From positions 1 through 64,000 of IMG/VR virus record IMGVR_UViG_3300029319_000002: a DNA stretch of 64,000 nt. The stretch is one strand, 5' to 3'. This document shows, piece after piece, positions 6,913 through 13,717 of the stretch (the stretch's first letter is position 1; each line of letters starts with the position of its first letter). Position numbers and translations under genes: made by a program. The notes below the pieces were generated by a model, which had not been told where the DNA came from, did no database searches, and was given only the letters and a program-made list of their open reading frames with translations. The DNA is from a virus.

Positions 6913-7227
6913 ATGCTATCAACCCAATACAGACTCCGACTGGAATTCATCTGTAAAAAGATCGCAAACAAAGAAGAGGTAAAACTAGAGGATATGATCT
7001 GGGCAGAAAAACTTGCCAAGGCACATACCACTGCTAGAGACTGGTTAAACAAAGCACGTCGTCAAGCTGCTCAAGATATTCAAGAGGGTAGTGTAGATGA
7101 TTTTATGAACAAGATGGGATTAGGAGATCCTGATCCGTCTAATTATAAAACAGGGTTTGATGGTGCAGAAGATATCAAAGATTGGTTTAAAAGAGATAAA
7201 CCCGATGATTGGAGGCAACGTGATTGA
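6913..7227 (+). CDS. Unknown protein, 104 residues
   Basis: Starts two bases after the previous stop. The first 60 residues are helical and basic (LAKAHTTARDWLNKARRQAAQD); the rest is acidic with Gly/Asp turns (MGLGDPDPSNYKTGFDGAED) and ends in DWRQRD. The next protein ends in the similar DWRQHD, hinting at a small duplication of the junction region. Function unknown. Confidence 0.7.
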   Translation: MLSTQYRLRLEFICKKIANKEEVKLEDMIWAEKLAKAHTTARDWLNKARRQAAQDIQEGSVDDFMNKMGLGDPDPSNYKTGFDGAEDIKDWFKRDKPDDWRQRD

Positions 7228-7463
7228 TGGCCAGAACTAATCGCAATCTACCTTATGACGGATCTCCTATGAGGAAGATTCGTAGTAAGAATGAAAAGTC
7301 TCAACTTGAAGACATTCTTAATAATCCCGAACTCAAAGATTTACCTGTTAGTAAAGTAAATCGAATGATGTCTCGTCGTGGTGAAAGTGGTAGACTACCC
7401 GATGCATGGGATGACCTTACAGTTTCTGCTTATTATGAAATGGATTGGAGGCAACATGATTGA
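7227..7463 (+). CDS. Unknown protein, 78 residues
   Basis: Begins at the ATG of a TGATG overlap with the previous gene. N-terminal basic part, then ILNNPELKDLPVSKVNRMMSRRGE and an ending YEMDWRQHD that resembles the end of the previous protein; the DNA there (GATTGGAGGCAACRTGATTG) is nearly repeated and supplies the GGAGG ribosome binding site to the following gene in both cases. Function unknown. Confidence 0.65.
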   Translation: MARTNRNLPYDGSPMRKIRSKNEKSQLEDILNNPELKDLPVSKVNRMMSRRGESGRLPDAWDDLTVSAYYEMDWRQHD

Positions 7464-7641
7464 AGATCCCCGTGCAGAATACGAAGAAAAATGGAAAGTG
7501 GCAACAAATAAGGTGATTGTTGAAAATCTTATTGAAAAGATTGAAGAACTTTTAAATGGTAAAGCAACCTATCATATTTGTTGTGATAGAACCACTCAAC
7601 ATGAAAAGATAGTAATCGAATATAACCACAAAAAGAAATGA
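7456..7641 (+). CDS. Unknown protein, 61 residues
   Basis: The ATG at 7456 follows GGAGG at good spacing; an earlier in-frame ATG (7378) has none and would overlap much more. The product is charged and helical with a Cys-Cys pair (YHICCDRTTQHE). No family recognised. Confidence 0.65.
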   Translation: MIEDPRAEYEEKWKVATNKVIVENLIEKIEELLNGKATYHICCDRTTQHEKIVIEYNHKKK

Positions 7642-7877
7642 CAGAAACAGTAGTAATTTACAGCAACGGTAGTCAGGAGTGTGAACGAATGGCAATGCTT
7701 CTTAGGTCACTTGAGGGTCAATTTCTAGAATATAAATTAAATAGTCACTTTACACAGAAAGGATTTGAAGCAGAATTTGGTAAAGATGCTGAATATCCAC
7801 AAATTAATATTGGATATACACATGTTGGTGGTATGAAACAAACCTTACAGTTCATGAAAGATAAAGGACTTTTCTAA
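7638..7877 (+). CDS. Glutaredoxin-like protein with altered active site
   Basis: A 79-residue protein with the glutaredoxin plan: first strand ETVVIYSNG, active-site turn, helix, strand FLEYKLN, a YPQINI segment at the cis-proline position, and a GGMKQTLQFMK glycine helix. The active-site turn reads GSQEC, so only one cysteine remains where CPYC is usual. It may bind glutathione without dithiol chemistry, or be a repurposed fold. It overlaps both neighbours by one to four bases. A second, intact glutaredoxin lies at 8615. Confidence 0.75.
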   Translation: MTETVVIYSNGSQECERMAMLLRSLEGQFLEYKLNSHFTQKGFEAEFGKDAEYPQINIGYTHVGGMKQTLQFMKDKGLF

Positions 7878-8341
7878 TGGGAATGTTTGATCAAATTCGC
7901 AACGATTATAAACCTCTTGGTCCAGAGTTTCAAGGAGTTCTGCAAACAAAAGACCTTGATAATTTAATGGATTGGTATTATATTGATCCATCTGGAAAAC
8001 TATCTTTAGTGGAATATTCAGGCACTCAGGACTTTGTTCCTAGAGAGTGCAATGATAGAATGTTCCCACTTATGAATTGGAAACCAAACGGAAACCATGG
8101 AAGAGTGATGGCTTGCACTCTTACTGATACTGTGGTAGTATATCCAGAGAAATGGGATGGGGATTGGACCCAAACACCTGAATGCTGTATCCACTTCGTG
8201 GATGGTAGGATTCAGAACTTTTATCATGGAAAACATTTTCAAATTGGCAGTACAGGTCGCAAAGCAATCTCCTTCAAAAAAGAAGGTGGGTGCTGTTCTA
8301 CTGAAGAAAAACAGGGTGATTGCGACTGCGGTAAATCTTGA
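7877..8341 (+). CDS. Unknown protein with Cys-rich tail
   Basis: A 154-residue protein starting MGMFDQIRNDYKPLGPEFQG, with a mixed beta core (LVEYSGTQDFVPREC, VYPEKWDGDWTQTPECCIHFVDGRIQNFYHG) and a C-terminal tail containing GGCCSTEEKQGDCDCGKS. The tail has five cysteines in about 17 residues and could bind metal. The last 116 bases also encode the start of the deaminase in another frame, so the odd tail may reflect that constraint. Function unknown, though the opening resembles small proteins common in cyanophages. Confidence 0.75.
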   Translation: MGMFDQIRNDYKPLGPEFQGVLQTKDLDNLMDWYYIDPSGKLSLVEYSGTQDFVPRECNDRMFPLMNWKPNGNHGRVMACTLTDTVVVYPEKWDGDWTQTPECCIHFVDGRIQNFYHGKHFQIGSTGRKAISFKKEGGCCSTEEKQGDCDCGKS

Positions 8342-8615
8342 GACTAAGACTCATCCCGTTCAAGCATTTTGGGCAGAAAAAGTAGGTCGTCCTGAAAAAA
8401 TCTTTCTTCATGCTGAATTAAATGCTTTGATTAAAGCAAAAGATAAAGCAGATAAGATTGTAGTCGCAAGACTTGGAGGACTTAATTATACTGAACTAAG
8501 AATGTCTAAACCTTGTCCAGTTTGCTCTGCATATCTTCGTGAGTGTGGGGTTCAGCATATCTACTATAGTGTGACTAACAACAAATTTACTTACGAATAC
8601 TGGGAGAAAGACTAA
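8226..8615 (+). CDS. Cytidine/dCMP deaminase-like protein
   Basis: 129 residues. The zinc site is complete: HAELNAL (His ligand and catalytic Glu) followed by PCPVC (two Cys ligands) about 33 residues later. Such enzymes deaminate cytidine or deoxycytidylate; dUMP made this way would feed ThyX at 12047. I chose the ATG at 8226 since its product starts with a normal family helix (FKLAVQVAKQS) and strand (KKVGAVLLKKNRVIATAVN); an upstream ATG at 8157 would lengthen the overlap further. Even so the gene overlaps the previous one by 116 bases in a different frame. Substrate cannot be decided from sequence alone. Confidence 0.85.
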   Translation: MENIFKLAVQVAKQSPSKKKVGAVLLKKNRVIATAVNLETKTHPVQAFWAEKVGRPEKIFLHAELNALIKAKDKADKIVVARLGGLNYTELRMSKPCPVCSAYLRECGVQHIYYSVTNNKFTYEYWEKD

Positions 8616-8860
8616 TGGAAGACTTTTATGTTTATTCAAAAGACGAGTGTATATTTTGTAGGCAAATAAGACAAGTTTTTCTTTTGAAAGGTATTTCATT
8701 TCAAGAAATGAAACTTGATAAGGACTTTGATTTAGAAACTTTTAAGGAAAAATTTAAAAGTTCAAAGTCTAAATCTTTCCCACAAATTCTCCACGGTGAA
8801 AAATATGTTGGAGGATTTATTGATACAATCAAATATTTAAAAGAAGAAAAAATTATCTAA
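8615..8860 (+). CDS. Glutaredoxin
   Basis: An 81-residue glutaredoxin with active site CIFC (residues 12-15, DECIFCRQ), cis-proline motif SFPQILHG and the glycine pair VGGFIDTIKYL. It would reduce disulfides with glutathione, possibly for phage or host ribonucleotide reductase. The ATG overlaps the deaminase stop by one base (TAATG). The size is standard for the family. Confidence 0.9.
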   Translation: MEDFYVYSKDECIFCRQIRQVFLLKGISFQEMKLDKDFDLETFKEKFKSSKSKSFPQILHGEKYVGGFIDTIKYLKEEKII

Positions 8861-8863
8861 ATA
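8857..8863 (+). promoter_or_regulatory. T4-type late promoter motif
   Basis: CTAAATA overlapping the glutaredoxin stop, 67 bases before the ATG at 8931. The intervening leader carries AAGGAGGTCG, a ribosome-binding-like sequence without a nearby start. Confidence 0.55.
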
Positions 8864-8930
8864 ATTGCAATCATCAAAGGAGGTCGATTCATTATACTTT
8901 TAGGATGAGTAGTTTATAGGAAAGAAAAAA

Positions 8931-9167
8931 ATGATTGCAGCAACGTTAACATTCTCTGCTCTATTCTCTATTGGAGCATTGATAATTGGATTCATGGCAG
9001 GTTGGTTCGTTAACACGTATTACACGGATTATATCGAACAGATAACTACTCCACAACTCCACCCGGAAATGTATGATGAAGAAGGTAATTTGTTACATAC
9101 ACAATTACTTTCGGTTCGTTTTGAAAACGAATCTCTACTTGATTTTTATGAAGATGACGACGACTAA
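8931..9167 (+). CDS. Small membrane protein, unknown
   Basis: A 78-residue protein with one membrane helix at residues about 5-29 (LTFSALFSIGALIIGFMAGWF), then a polar acidic region ending in FYEDDDD. Upstream TAGGAAAGAAAAAA gives a ribosome binding site. Single-pass, likely C-terminus in the cytoplasm. Not recognised. Confidence 0.75.
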   Translation: MIAATLTFSALFSIGALIIGFMAGWFVNTYYTDYIEQITTPQLHPEMYDEEGNLLHTQLLSVRFENESLLDFYEDDDD

Positions 9168-9182
9168 TTAATTCTGTTTACC

Positions 9183-9635
9183 ATGGCTAAAAAATTACCT
9201 AGTAATCCCCTAATCAGTGAAGTGCTACAAGCTGCTTCTAGTGCAAAAACAAAAAAAGAAAAGATCAAAATCCTACAAGAGTACAAAAACGATGCTCTAC
9301 TAGCAATTTTGATTTGGAACTTTGATGAAACTGCAAAGAGTGCTCTACCTGAGGGTGATGTTCCATACACACCTTCAGATGCACCTGCTGGAACAAACTA
9401 TCATACTCGACTTGTAGTTGAGCATAAGAAACTGTTTCACTTTATTCGTGGTGCATCAGATCTAAATCAAAACCGTAAGGAAATGATGTTCATTAATATG
9501 CTAGAGTCACTTCATGCTGACGAAGCAGAAGTTCTAGTTCTTACTAAAGATGGAAAACTCTCTAGTAAGTATAGAATCACTCTACCAACTGTTAAAGAAG
9601 CATTTCCAGAAGTTACTTGGGGGAATAGAGGTTGA
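9183..9635 (+). CDS. Conserved T4-like phage protein (possibly DUF6433)
   Basis: A 150-residue soluble protein. The segments LPSNPLISEVLQAAS, ALLAILIWNFDETAKSALPEG and HKKLFHFIRGASDLNQNRKE recall a family widespread in T4-like cyanophages and pelagiphages that I believe is DUF6433; I cannot verify this here. No catalytic motif is visible. It lies between a late promoter and a small acidic protein gene. Function unknown. Confidence 0.75.
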   Translation: MAKKLPSNPLISEVLQAASSAKTKKEKIKILQEYKNDALLAILIWNFDETAKSALPEGDVPYTPSDAPAGTNYHTRLVVEHKKLFHFIRGASDLNQNRKEMMFINMLESLHADEAEVLVLTKDGKLSSKYRITLPTVKEAFPEVTWGNRG

Positions 9636-9636
9636 T

Positions 9637-9894
9637 ATGGGAAGTTTTTCAGTATTATTTCCAGATTGTGACCCTTCGCAAGCAGATGACACTAGTTTAC
9701 CAACTAATGCATATTTGGTCGAATATATTCAAGGTGAAACTTCACATTACGATATCGTGATGTCCAGTAAAAAAGTAGATATATTTGACCATTACTATGA
9801 TAAGTATAGAAAAGATCTTTTGAATATCACTCAAACAGAGGGTAGGATTCGTCCTAACCTTTATGGAGAGAGCAAAAAGAAAAAGGGAAAGTGA
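9637..9894 (+). CDS. Small conserved protein, unknown
   Basis: 85 residues from the ATG at 9637, which has GAGGTTGAT upstream; an in-frame ATG at 9550 lies inside the previous gene and lacks a binding site. Mixed sequence with PTNAYLVEYIQGETSHYDIV and a Lys-rich end. No family recognised. Confidence 0.7.
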   Translation: MGSFSVLFPDCDPSQADDTSLPTNAYLVEYIQGETSHYDIVMSSKKVDIFDHYYDKYRKDLLNITQTEGRIRPNLYGESKKKKGK

Positions 9895-9962
9895 TTTCCC
9901 AAAAAGGGGGAAAAAAATTCCCCAAAATTTTTGCTCAAAAAGGTCGATTAAAAATTGTATTA

Positions 9963-9989
9963 TATAATACACTAATACTTGACTAAATA
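9963..9989 (+). promoter_or_regulatory. Early -10 and late promoter motifs
   Basis: TATAAT (9963-9968) preceded by AT-rich sequence without a clear -35, and CTAAATA (9983-9989) 36 bases before the ATG at 10026. The region 9895-9962 is a run of G, A and C/T tracts (AAAAAGGGGGAAAAAAATTCCCC) that can form a short GGGG/CCCC hairpin followed by TTTTT, a possible weak terminator. Confidence 0.45.
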
Positions 9990-10025
9990 AGACAGATGGT
10001 CTAATATAGACCTATCGTTCATCCA

Positions 10026-10223
10026 ATGCTATCACTCTTATTGGCATTGACCTTAGCCAACCACGATCCGTCACCCTACGGGTGGCATATGACTTGTGAA
10101 AGGTTCTTACAAAGACGATTAGAGATCCAGGCAGATCCAAACCTTGACTTTAGGTCGAAGTTGAATCTAATAAGGTATCTAAAATCAAAAGTAGAAGGTG
10201 AATGTAAAGGAGTGTATACATAG
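10026..10223 (+). CDS. Small exported two-cysteine peptide
   Basis: A 65-residue protein with a hydrophobic N-terminus (MLSLLLALTLA), which looks like a short signal peptide, and a mature part with two cysteines at residues 24 and 60. The region between is helical and basic (RFLQRRLEIQAD, SKLNLIRYLKSK). Two other small proteins in the window (10259 and 11657) share this plan with almost the same cysteine spacing. Likely a helical hairpin held by a disulfide outside the cytoplasm; role unknown. Confidence 0.7.
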   Translation: MLSLLLALTLANHDPSPYGWHMTCERFLQRRLEIQADPNLDFRSKLNLIRYLKSKVEGECKGVYT

Positions 10224-10258
10224 GACGCAAGTAAGTCGCGGAACGGAGCGTTCATCCC
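10224..10258 (+). repeat. Intergenic GGACGCAA...GGAACGG element, copy 1
   Basis: The intergenic stretch begins GGACGCAA, continues to GGAACGGAGCG and ends CGTTCATCCC just before the next ATG. A related copy lies at 10410-10438 (GGACGCAA ... GGAACGGGGC), and CGTTCATCC also precedes the ATG at 10026. GAACG-GAG-CGTTC can form a small hairpin next to the start codon. Confidence 0.5.
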
Positions 10259-10426
10259 ATGTTTGAATTACTCTTATATTCAACACTTAGTTGTACTCAA
10301 GCCGATGCTATTATGTTTCGGATTACTACAAATAAGCATTTAGATGATGAACTCAAACTTGAGTTAATTGAGACCGTAAAGGACTCAGCACCAGAATGTG
10401 ATTATTACTGGGACGCAAACGACTGA
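10259..10426 (+). CDS. Small two-cysteine peptide
   Basis: A 55-residue protein with a hydrophobic start (MFELLLYSTLSC), cysteines at 12 and 47, a helical middle (DDELKLELIETVKDS) and an acidic aromatic end. It shares the plan and cysteine spacing of the proteins at 10026 and 11657. It starts after the CGTTCATCCC element. Function unknown. Confidence 0.6.
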   Translation: MFELLLYSTLSCTQADAIMFRITTNKHLDDELKLELIETVKDSAPECDYYWDAND

Positions 10427-10468
10427 AGGAACGGGGCCTAAAAATCCAACTACTTCAGGAGTAAACAA

Positions 10469-10636
10469 ATGAACACACTTACTATCATCAAAAAGCAGAT
10501 TGAAAAGCAATCTGCAATTCACGATGCACAAATTTCTCACACTGCCTATCGTGGTGTTAAGTATAATGTAAACTGTGCAGAGCAACAGGATCTTCATGGA
10601 ACCTATTGCTATCGTGGTCGCACCTATACTAAGTGA
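10469..10636 (+). CDS. DUF4278-like YRG-motif protein
   Basis: A 55-residue protein ending in the paired motif YRGVKYN ... YRGRTYTK, characteristic of the small DUF4278 proteins common in cyanobacteria and cyanophages. The N-terminal half is helical with lysines. CAGGAGT lies seven bases before the ATG. Function of the family is unknown. A second related protein is at 10746. Confidence 0.75.
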   Translation: MNTLTIIKKQIEKQSAIHDAQISHTAYRGVKYNVNCAEQQDLHGTYCYRGRTYTK

Positions 10637-10641
10637 TCACA

Positions 10642-10737
10642 ATGGAAGCATTACAAATAGTCGGACTCACGTCTCTAGGTTGTGCAGCATTTATTGGATT
10701 ACTTTACGGTGAACTAATTCTCCTCAATAAAGTCTAG
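10642..10737 (+). CDS. 31-residue membrane peptide
   Basis: One membrane helix (residues about 5-28, LQIVGLTSLGCAAFIGLLYG) and almost nothing else. It fits between two YRG-motif genes, and its last codons contain the TAGGAGG ribosome binding site of the next gene. It resembles small thylakoid subunits in size but matches none I know. Confidence 0.5.
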   Translation: MEALQIVGLTSLGCAAFIGLLYGELILLNKV

Positions 10738-10745
10738 GAGGACAA

Positions 10746-10904
10746 ATGCTGAAGATCAAAATTGAATATGATCTTCCAGTATATGATCCAGAAAAACACG
10801 ATCCGAATAAAACTTTTGCGTTTTTAACTTATCGTGGTGTACATTATGCTAAGTGGGTTTATTTAAAACCTCTTAGCAAGAAAAACTGGAAAATAAGTAA
10901 TTAA
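10746..10904 (+). CDS. YRG-motif (DUF4278-like) small protein
   Basis: A 52-residue protein with one LTYRGVHYAKW motif at residues 27-37, related to the protein at 10469. It has a near-perfect ribosome binding site (TAGGAGG) and is followed by a strong terminator. Function unknown. Confidence 0.7.
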   Translation: MLKIKIEYDLPVYDPEKHDPNKTFAFLTYRGVHYAKWVYLKPLSKKNWKISN

Positions 10905-10930
10905 GAGGGTCTTGACGACCCTCTTTTTTA
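10905..10930 (+). terminator. Intrinsic terminator with embedded -35 box
   Basis: Perfect 7-bp stem GAGGGTC / GACCCTC (10905-10911, 10917-10923), loop TTGAC, then six T. The loop is the -35 element of the next promoter. Confidence 0.9.
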
Positions 10931-10940
10931 TTGCTATAAT
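10912..10940 (+). promoter_or_regulatory. Sigma70-type promoter overlapping the terminator
   Basis: TTGACG (10912-10917), 17-base spacer, TATAAT (10935-10940). It drives the gene at 10963 and starts downstream of the hairpin, so its own transcript is not terminated. Confidence 0.85.
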
Positions 10941-10962
10941 ACCTTTGTAACCAGTCCCTACC

Positions 10963-11145
10963 ATGTACGAAGAACTTAATTGTTTTGAGGAAGCACTCAA
11001 GCATTTTGGCACAAGAGTTGAAGTCATTTGTGCTCTAGAGTTATCAAACCGCATTTCTTCTGAAGATGCTTATAAGATGATTAAAGATGAAATGAAAGAA
11101 GTAAAGAAATGTCGTAAGCAATTTAAAAACGAAAAAGACTGCTGA
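10963..11145 (+). CDS. Small helical protein, unknown
   Basis: A 60-residue charged helical protein (EEALKHFGTRVEVICALELSN, DEMKEVKKCRKQFKNEKDC) with four cysteines. First gene behind a strong early promoter. Small proteins of this type are frequent in cyanophage early regions; no function is known to me. Confidence 0.7.
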   Translation: MYEELNCFEEALKHFGTRVEVICALELSNRISSEDAYKMIKDEMKEVKKCRKQFKNEKDC

Positions 11146-11146
11146 G

Positions 11147-11470
11147 ATGCCTACTAAACAAAATCTGTTTCCCTATGAAACATTTCCTATTCGACTTGAG
11201 CATAAAGAAGGAAAAGATACAAAAATTTGCCGATTTCAGCACTTTGATCATTTCCAAAAATATATGTTGCGATATGGTTTAAACCCTAAGGATTGCAAGA
11301 TTGATTTTGCTCCAGGAACGGATATAGATATTAGCAAGATCTCAAAAGAACAAAAAGGAAAGGACCAAAAGACCAAAAAACTATTTTCTAATTTGGAGAC
11401 ATTTTTTAATGGAAAGGGACAAACTAAAACTAATCGTAAGAAATCTCAAACTTCTCGTCGAAAGTCTTGA
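11147..11470 (+). CDS. Basic protein, unknown
   Basis: A 107-residue protein with an ordered first half (LFPYETFPIRLEHKEGKD, FDHFQKYMLRYGLNPKDCKIDF) and a lysine/arginine-rich C-terminal third (KGKDQKTKK, NRKKSQTSRRKS) that may bind nucleic acid. It overlaps the next gene by 62 bases. Function unknown. Confidence 0.65.
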   Translation: MPTKQNLFPYETFPIRLEHKEGKDTKICRFQHFDHFQKYMLRYGLNPKDCKIDFAPGTDIDISKISKEQKGKDQKTKKLFSNLETFFNGKGQTKTNRKKSQTSRRKS

Positions 11471-11660
11471 ATCAGAAATCTTTTCTGATGTAGATAGTTA
11501 CCTCCCGGATAAATCAGAAAATTTTGATGATGAAGTAACTGGACTTCCAATGGATTCCTCTGAAAACTTTGATGAAATGTATGATGATTGGGAATATGAT
11601 TGGTCTGATAATGAATTAACATATAGAGATACAAATGATGATGATGGTGACGGACTGTGA
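11409..11660 (+). CDS. Acidic protein, unknown
   Basis: An 83-residue protein: a short basic helix (KLKLIVRNLKLLVESLESE), then a long Asp/Glu/Asn-rich tail ending DDDGDGL. GGAGA lies upstream of the ATG. The basic end of the previous gene and the basic start of this one are encoded by the same bases in two frames. It could mimic DNA or bind a basic partner; this is speculation. Confidence 0.65.
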   Translation: MERDKLKLIVRNLKLLVESLESEIFSDVDSYLPDKSENFDDEVTGLPMDSSENFDEMYDDWEYDWSDNELTYRDTNDDDGDGL

Positions 11661-11875
11661 TACTTCCCATTTTATTCGCAGCTGTTGTTGGATTTCCAGC
11701 ATATCCCACTTGCCATCCAGCAACTGCTGCCTGGGACTATGCACAGTTACAACGTCTTGGTGCTAGTGATGAAGTAGCATGGCAGTTAGGAGTTGTTCCA
11801 TATCATGATGGCACTCCAGAGTGTCAAAAGAGGGTGGAGTACAGCATTGACTTCAATAAGAGGACATGGAGATGA
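11657..11875 (+). CDS. Small exported two-cysteine peptide
   Basis: A 72-residue protein starting at a GTG that overlaps the previous stop. The N-terminus MILPILFAAVVGFPAY is a likely signal peptide; cysteines lie at 19 and 56. The middle is helical (AAWDYAQLQRLGASDEVAWQLG). Cysteine spacing matches the proteins at 10026 and 10259. Role unknown. Confidence 0.7.
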   Translation: MILPILFAAVVGFPAYPTCHPATAAWDYAQLQRLGASDEVAWQLGVVPYHDGTPECQKRVEYSIDFNKRTWR

Positions 11876-11900
11876 ACGGATTTAATAGGAGGACTTAAAG

Positions 11901-12050
11901 ATGAGTAAAGAATACAAAAAAATATTAGATTATATTAAACATGCTTTGGCACACCCTCACCTTTATGAGGAAAGTGAGTTAGAATATCTTCGTAAAACGA
12001 AGAAAGAAATGAAATCACAAATGAAGTACAACAAGATTTTTGGAGAATGA
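11901..12050 (+). CDS. Small basic helical protein before thyX
   Basis: A 49-residue lysine-rich helical protein (KKILDYIKHALAHPHLYEE, RKTKKEMKSQMKYNK). It has a strong ribosome binding site (ATAGGAGGAC) and its stop overlaps the thyX start (ATGA). Function unknown. Confidence 0.65.
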   Translation: MSKEYKKILDYIKHALAHPHLYEESELEYLRKTKKEMKSQMKYNKIFGE

Positions 12051-12685
12051 CTGTAAGACTGATTCAAGCAACACCTAATCCTGAAGAGAACATGGCATAT
12101 GTTGCCCGTGTTTCTAATCCTAACAACCAGGAAAATCCTAACTATGCAGGATTGCTAAAATATTGTATTAAGCACAACCACTGGAGTGTGTTTGAGCAAG
12201 CATATATGACTCTTGAGATCGAGACCAATCGTGGAATCGCAGCTCAAATACTGCGCCACCGTTCATTTACATATCAAGAATTTTCACAACGTTATGCTGA
12301 TTCTTCCCTACTCTCGGAGACGATCCCTCTACCTGAACTACGGAGTCAAGACACCAAGAATCGTCAGAATTCTATTGATAATGTTGACCCGTTTGTCAAA
12401 CAAGAACTTGAAATTGCGATGAGAAAGCATTTTGATTCTGCAATGGACATCTATAAGCATATGCTTGAAATGGGAATTGCAAAGGAATGTGCTCGCTTTG
12501 TGCTTCCCCTCGCAACACCTACAAGAATCTACATGACCGGTTCATGTCGATCATGGATCCATTATATCCAGTTGCGTTCTGCTAACGGAACACAGAAGGA
12601 GCATATGGATGTTGCACTTGCTTGTAGAGATATTTTCTGTGAACAATATCCTACGGTTGCAGAAGCACTTGAGTGGACTAAATAA
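12047..12685 (+). CDS. thyX: Flavin-dependent thymidylate synthase
   Basis: A 212-residue ThyX. The signature RHRSFTYQEFSQRY near residues 75-88 is the ThyX motif (RHRxxS), and the C-terminal part has the typical EKEC-like ECARFVLPLATPTRIYMTGSCR and the LRSxNGTQKE segment. ThyX converts dUMP to dTMP using methylene-tetrahydrofolate, FAD and NADPH, so it can use NADPH made by the Zwf/Gnd pathway. Length is standard. It is coupled to the small upstream gene by ATGA and followed by a late promoter motif overlapping its end. Confidence 0.96.
   Translation: MTVRLIQATPNPEENMAYVARVSNPNNQENPNYAGLLKYCIKHNHWSVFEQAYMTLEIETNRGIAAQILRHRSFTYQEFSQRYADSSLLSETIPLPELRSQDTKNRQNSIDNVDPFVKQELEIAMRKHFDSAMDIYKHMLEMGIAKECARFVLPLATPTRIYMTGSCRSWIHYIQLRSANGTQKEHMDVALACRDIFCEQYPTVAEALEWTK
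12678..12684 (+). promoter_or_regulatory. T4-type late promoter motif
   Basis: CTAAATA overlapping the end of thyX, 22 bases before the ATG at 12707. Confidence 0.6.
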
Positions 12686-12706
12686 TTTCATACACTATTT
12701 TTTAAT

Positions 12707-12955
12707 ATGGCAACTTACCCCGTCGTTAATACCAAAACTGGTGAGACAAAAGAAGTGAAAATGAGTGTTCATGAATGGGATCAGTGGAAAGAAGATAATC
12801 CAGACTGGTCCCGAGACTATTCTGACCCATCAACAATGCCCGGTGTGGGTGAGGTTGGTGAGTGGAGGGATAAGCTCGTCGCAAAAAATCCTGGATGGAA
12901 TACTGTCCTGGAGAATGCATCAAAAGTCCGAGGTTCTAAAGTAAGAAAGATTTAA
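12707..12955 (+). CDS. Small conserved protein upstream of phoH
   Basis: An 82-residue protein: beta-like start (TYPVVNTKTGETKEVKMSV), then HEWDQWKEDNPDWSRDYSD and a C-terminal GWNTVLENASKV. The opening recalls the small FmdB-like proteins of cyanophages but without their cysteines; I do not assign it. It lies directly before phoH under a late promoter motif. Confidence 0.7.
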   Translation: MATYPVVNTKTGETKEVKMSVHEWDQWKEDNPDWSRDYSDPSTMPGVGEVGEWRDKLVAKNPGWNTVLENASKVRGSKVRKI

Positions 12956-12958
12956 TCT

Positions 12959-13717
12959 ATGCCAAGAAATAGAAAGAACGGAAACAACTCTCCAATTGGA
13001 GTTGGAATGACTGCTAAGCAAATGAGACGCAGAAAACCTATCAATGCAGATTTGATGGTTGACATTAATCCACTTACGGATAATCAAAAAAAGTTTTTCG
13101 ATTCTTATAAGAAAGGGCAAAATTTATTTGCATACGGATGTGCAGGCACAGGTAAAACATTCATCGCACTATATCTTGCATTGAAAGAAGTTCTTGATGA
13201 TAGAACTCCATATGATAAAATTTACATTGTAAGATCTCTTGTTTCTACCAGAGAAATTGGATTTCTTCCTGGAGACCATGAAGATAAGGCAGCACTCTAT
13301 CAGATTCCTTATAAGAATATGGTAAAATACATGTTTGAAATGCCTACAGATTCTGACTTTGAACTTCTTTATGGCAACTTAAAAGCACAAGAAACTATTA
13401 GTTTCTGGTCTACATCCTTTATTCGTGGTACAACTCTCGATAATGCAATTGTCATTGTTGATGAATGCCAAAACTTGAATTTTCACGAACTTGATAGTAT
13501 AATTACAAGGATAGGTGACGATTCTAAAATCTGTTTTTGTGGTGATGCCACACAGACGGATCTAACCAAAACTTATGAAAAGAATGGTATTCTTGATTTC
13601 AAGAAAATCCTCCACTCTATGAACGAGTTTGACATTGTTGAATTTGGTCTTGATGATATTGTACGTTCTGGTCTAGTTAAATCTTACCTATTTGCTAAAA
13701 ACGAATTACAATTATAA
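12959..13717 (+). CDS. phoH: PhoH-like ATPase
   Basis: A 252-residue P-loop NTPase of the PhoH family. Walker A is GCAGTGKTFIALYLAL (about residues 61-76), a conserved LVSTREIGFLPGD follows near 94-108, and Walker B is IVIVDECQN near 165-173, with a FCGDATQTD sensor near 195. PhoH proteins are very common in marine phages; their biochemical role (proposed RNA or nucleotide-related ATPase) is unsettled. The start follows the previous stop by three bases and the stop overlaps the exonuclease ATG by one base. Confidence 0.93.
   Translation: MPRNRKNGNNSPIGVGMTAKQMRRRKPINADLMVDINPLTDNQKKFFDSYKKGQNLFAYGCAGTGKTFIALYLALKEVLDDRTPYDKIYIVRSLVSTREIGFLPGDHEDKAALYQIPYKNMVKYMFEMPTDSDFELLYGNLKAQETISFWSTSFIRGTTLDNAIVIVDECQNLNFHELDSIITRIGDDSKICFCGDATQTDLTKTYEKNGILDFKKILHSMNEFDIVEFGLDDIVRSGLVKSYLFAKNELQL

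Noticed and set aside
9895-9962. Run of G, A and C/T tracts as an attachment site or origin
   Set aside because: The sequence can be explained as a weak hairpin with T run; there is no repeated arm or tRNA match, and T4-like cyanophages do not integrate.
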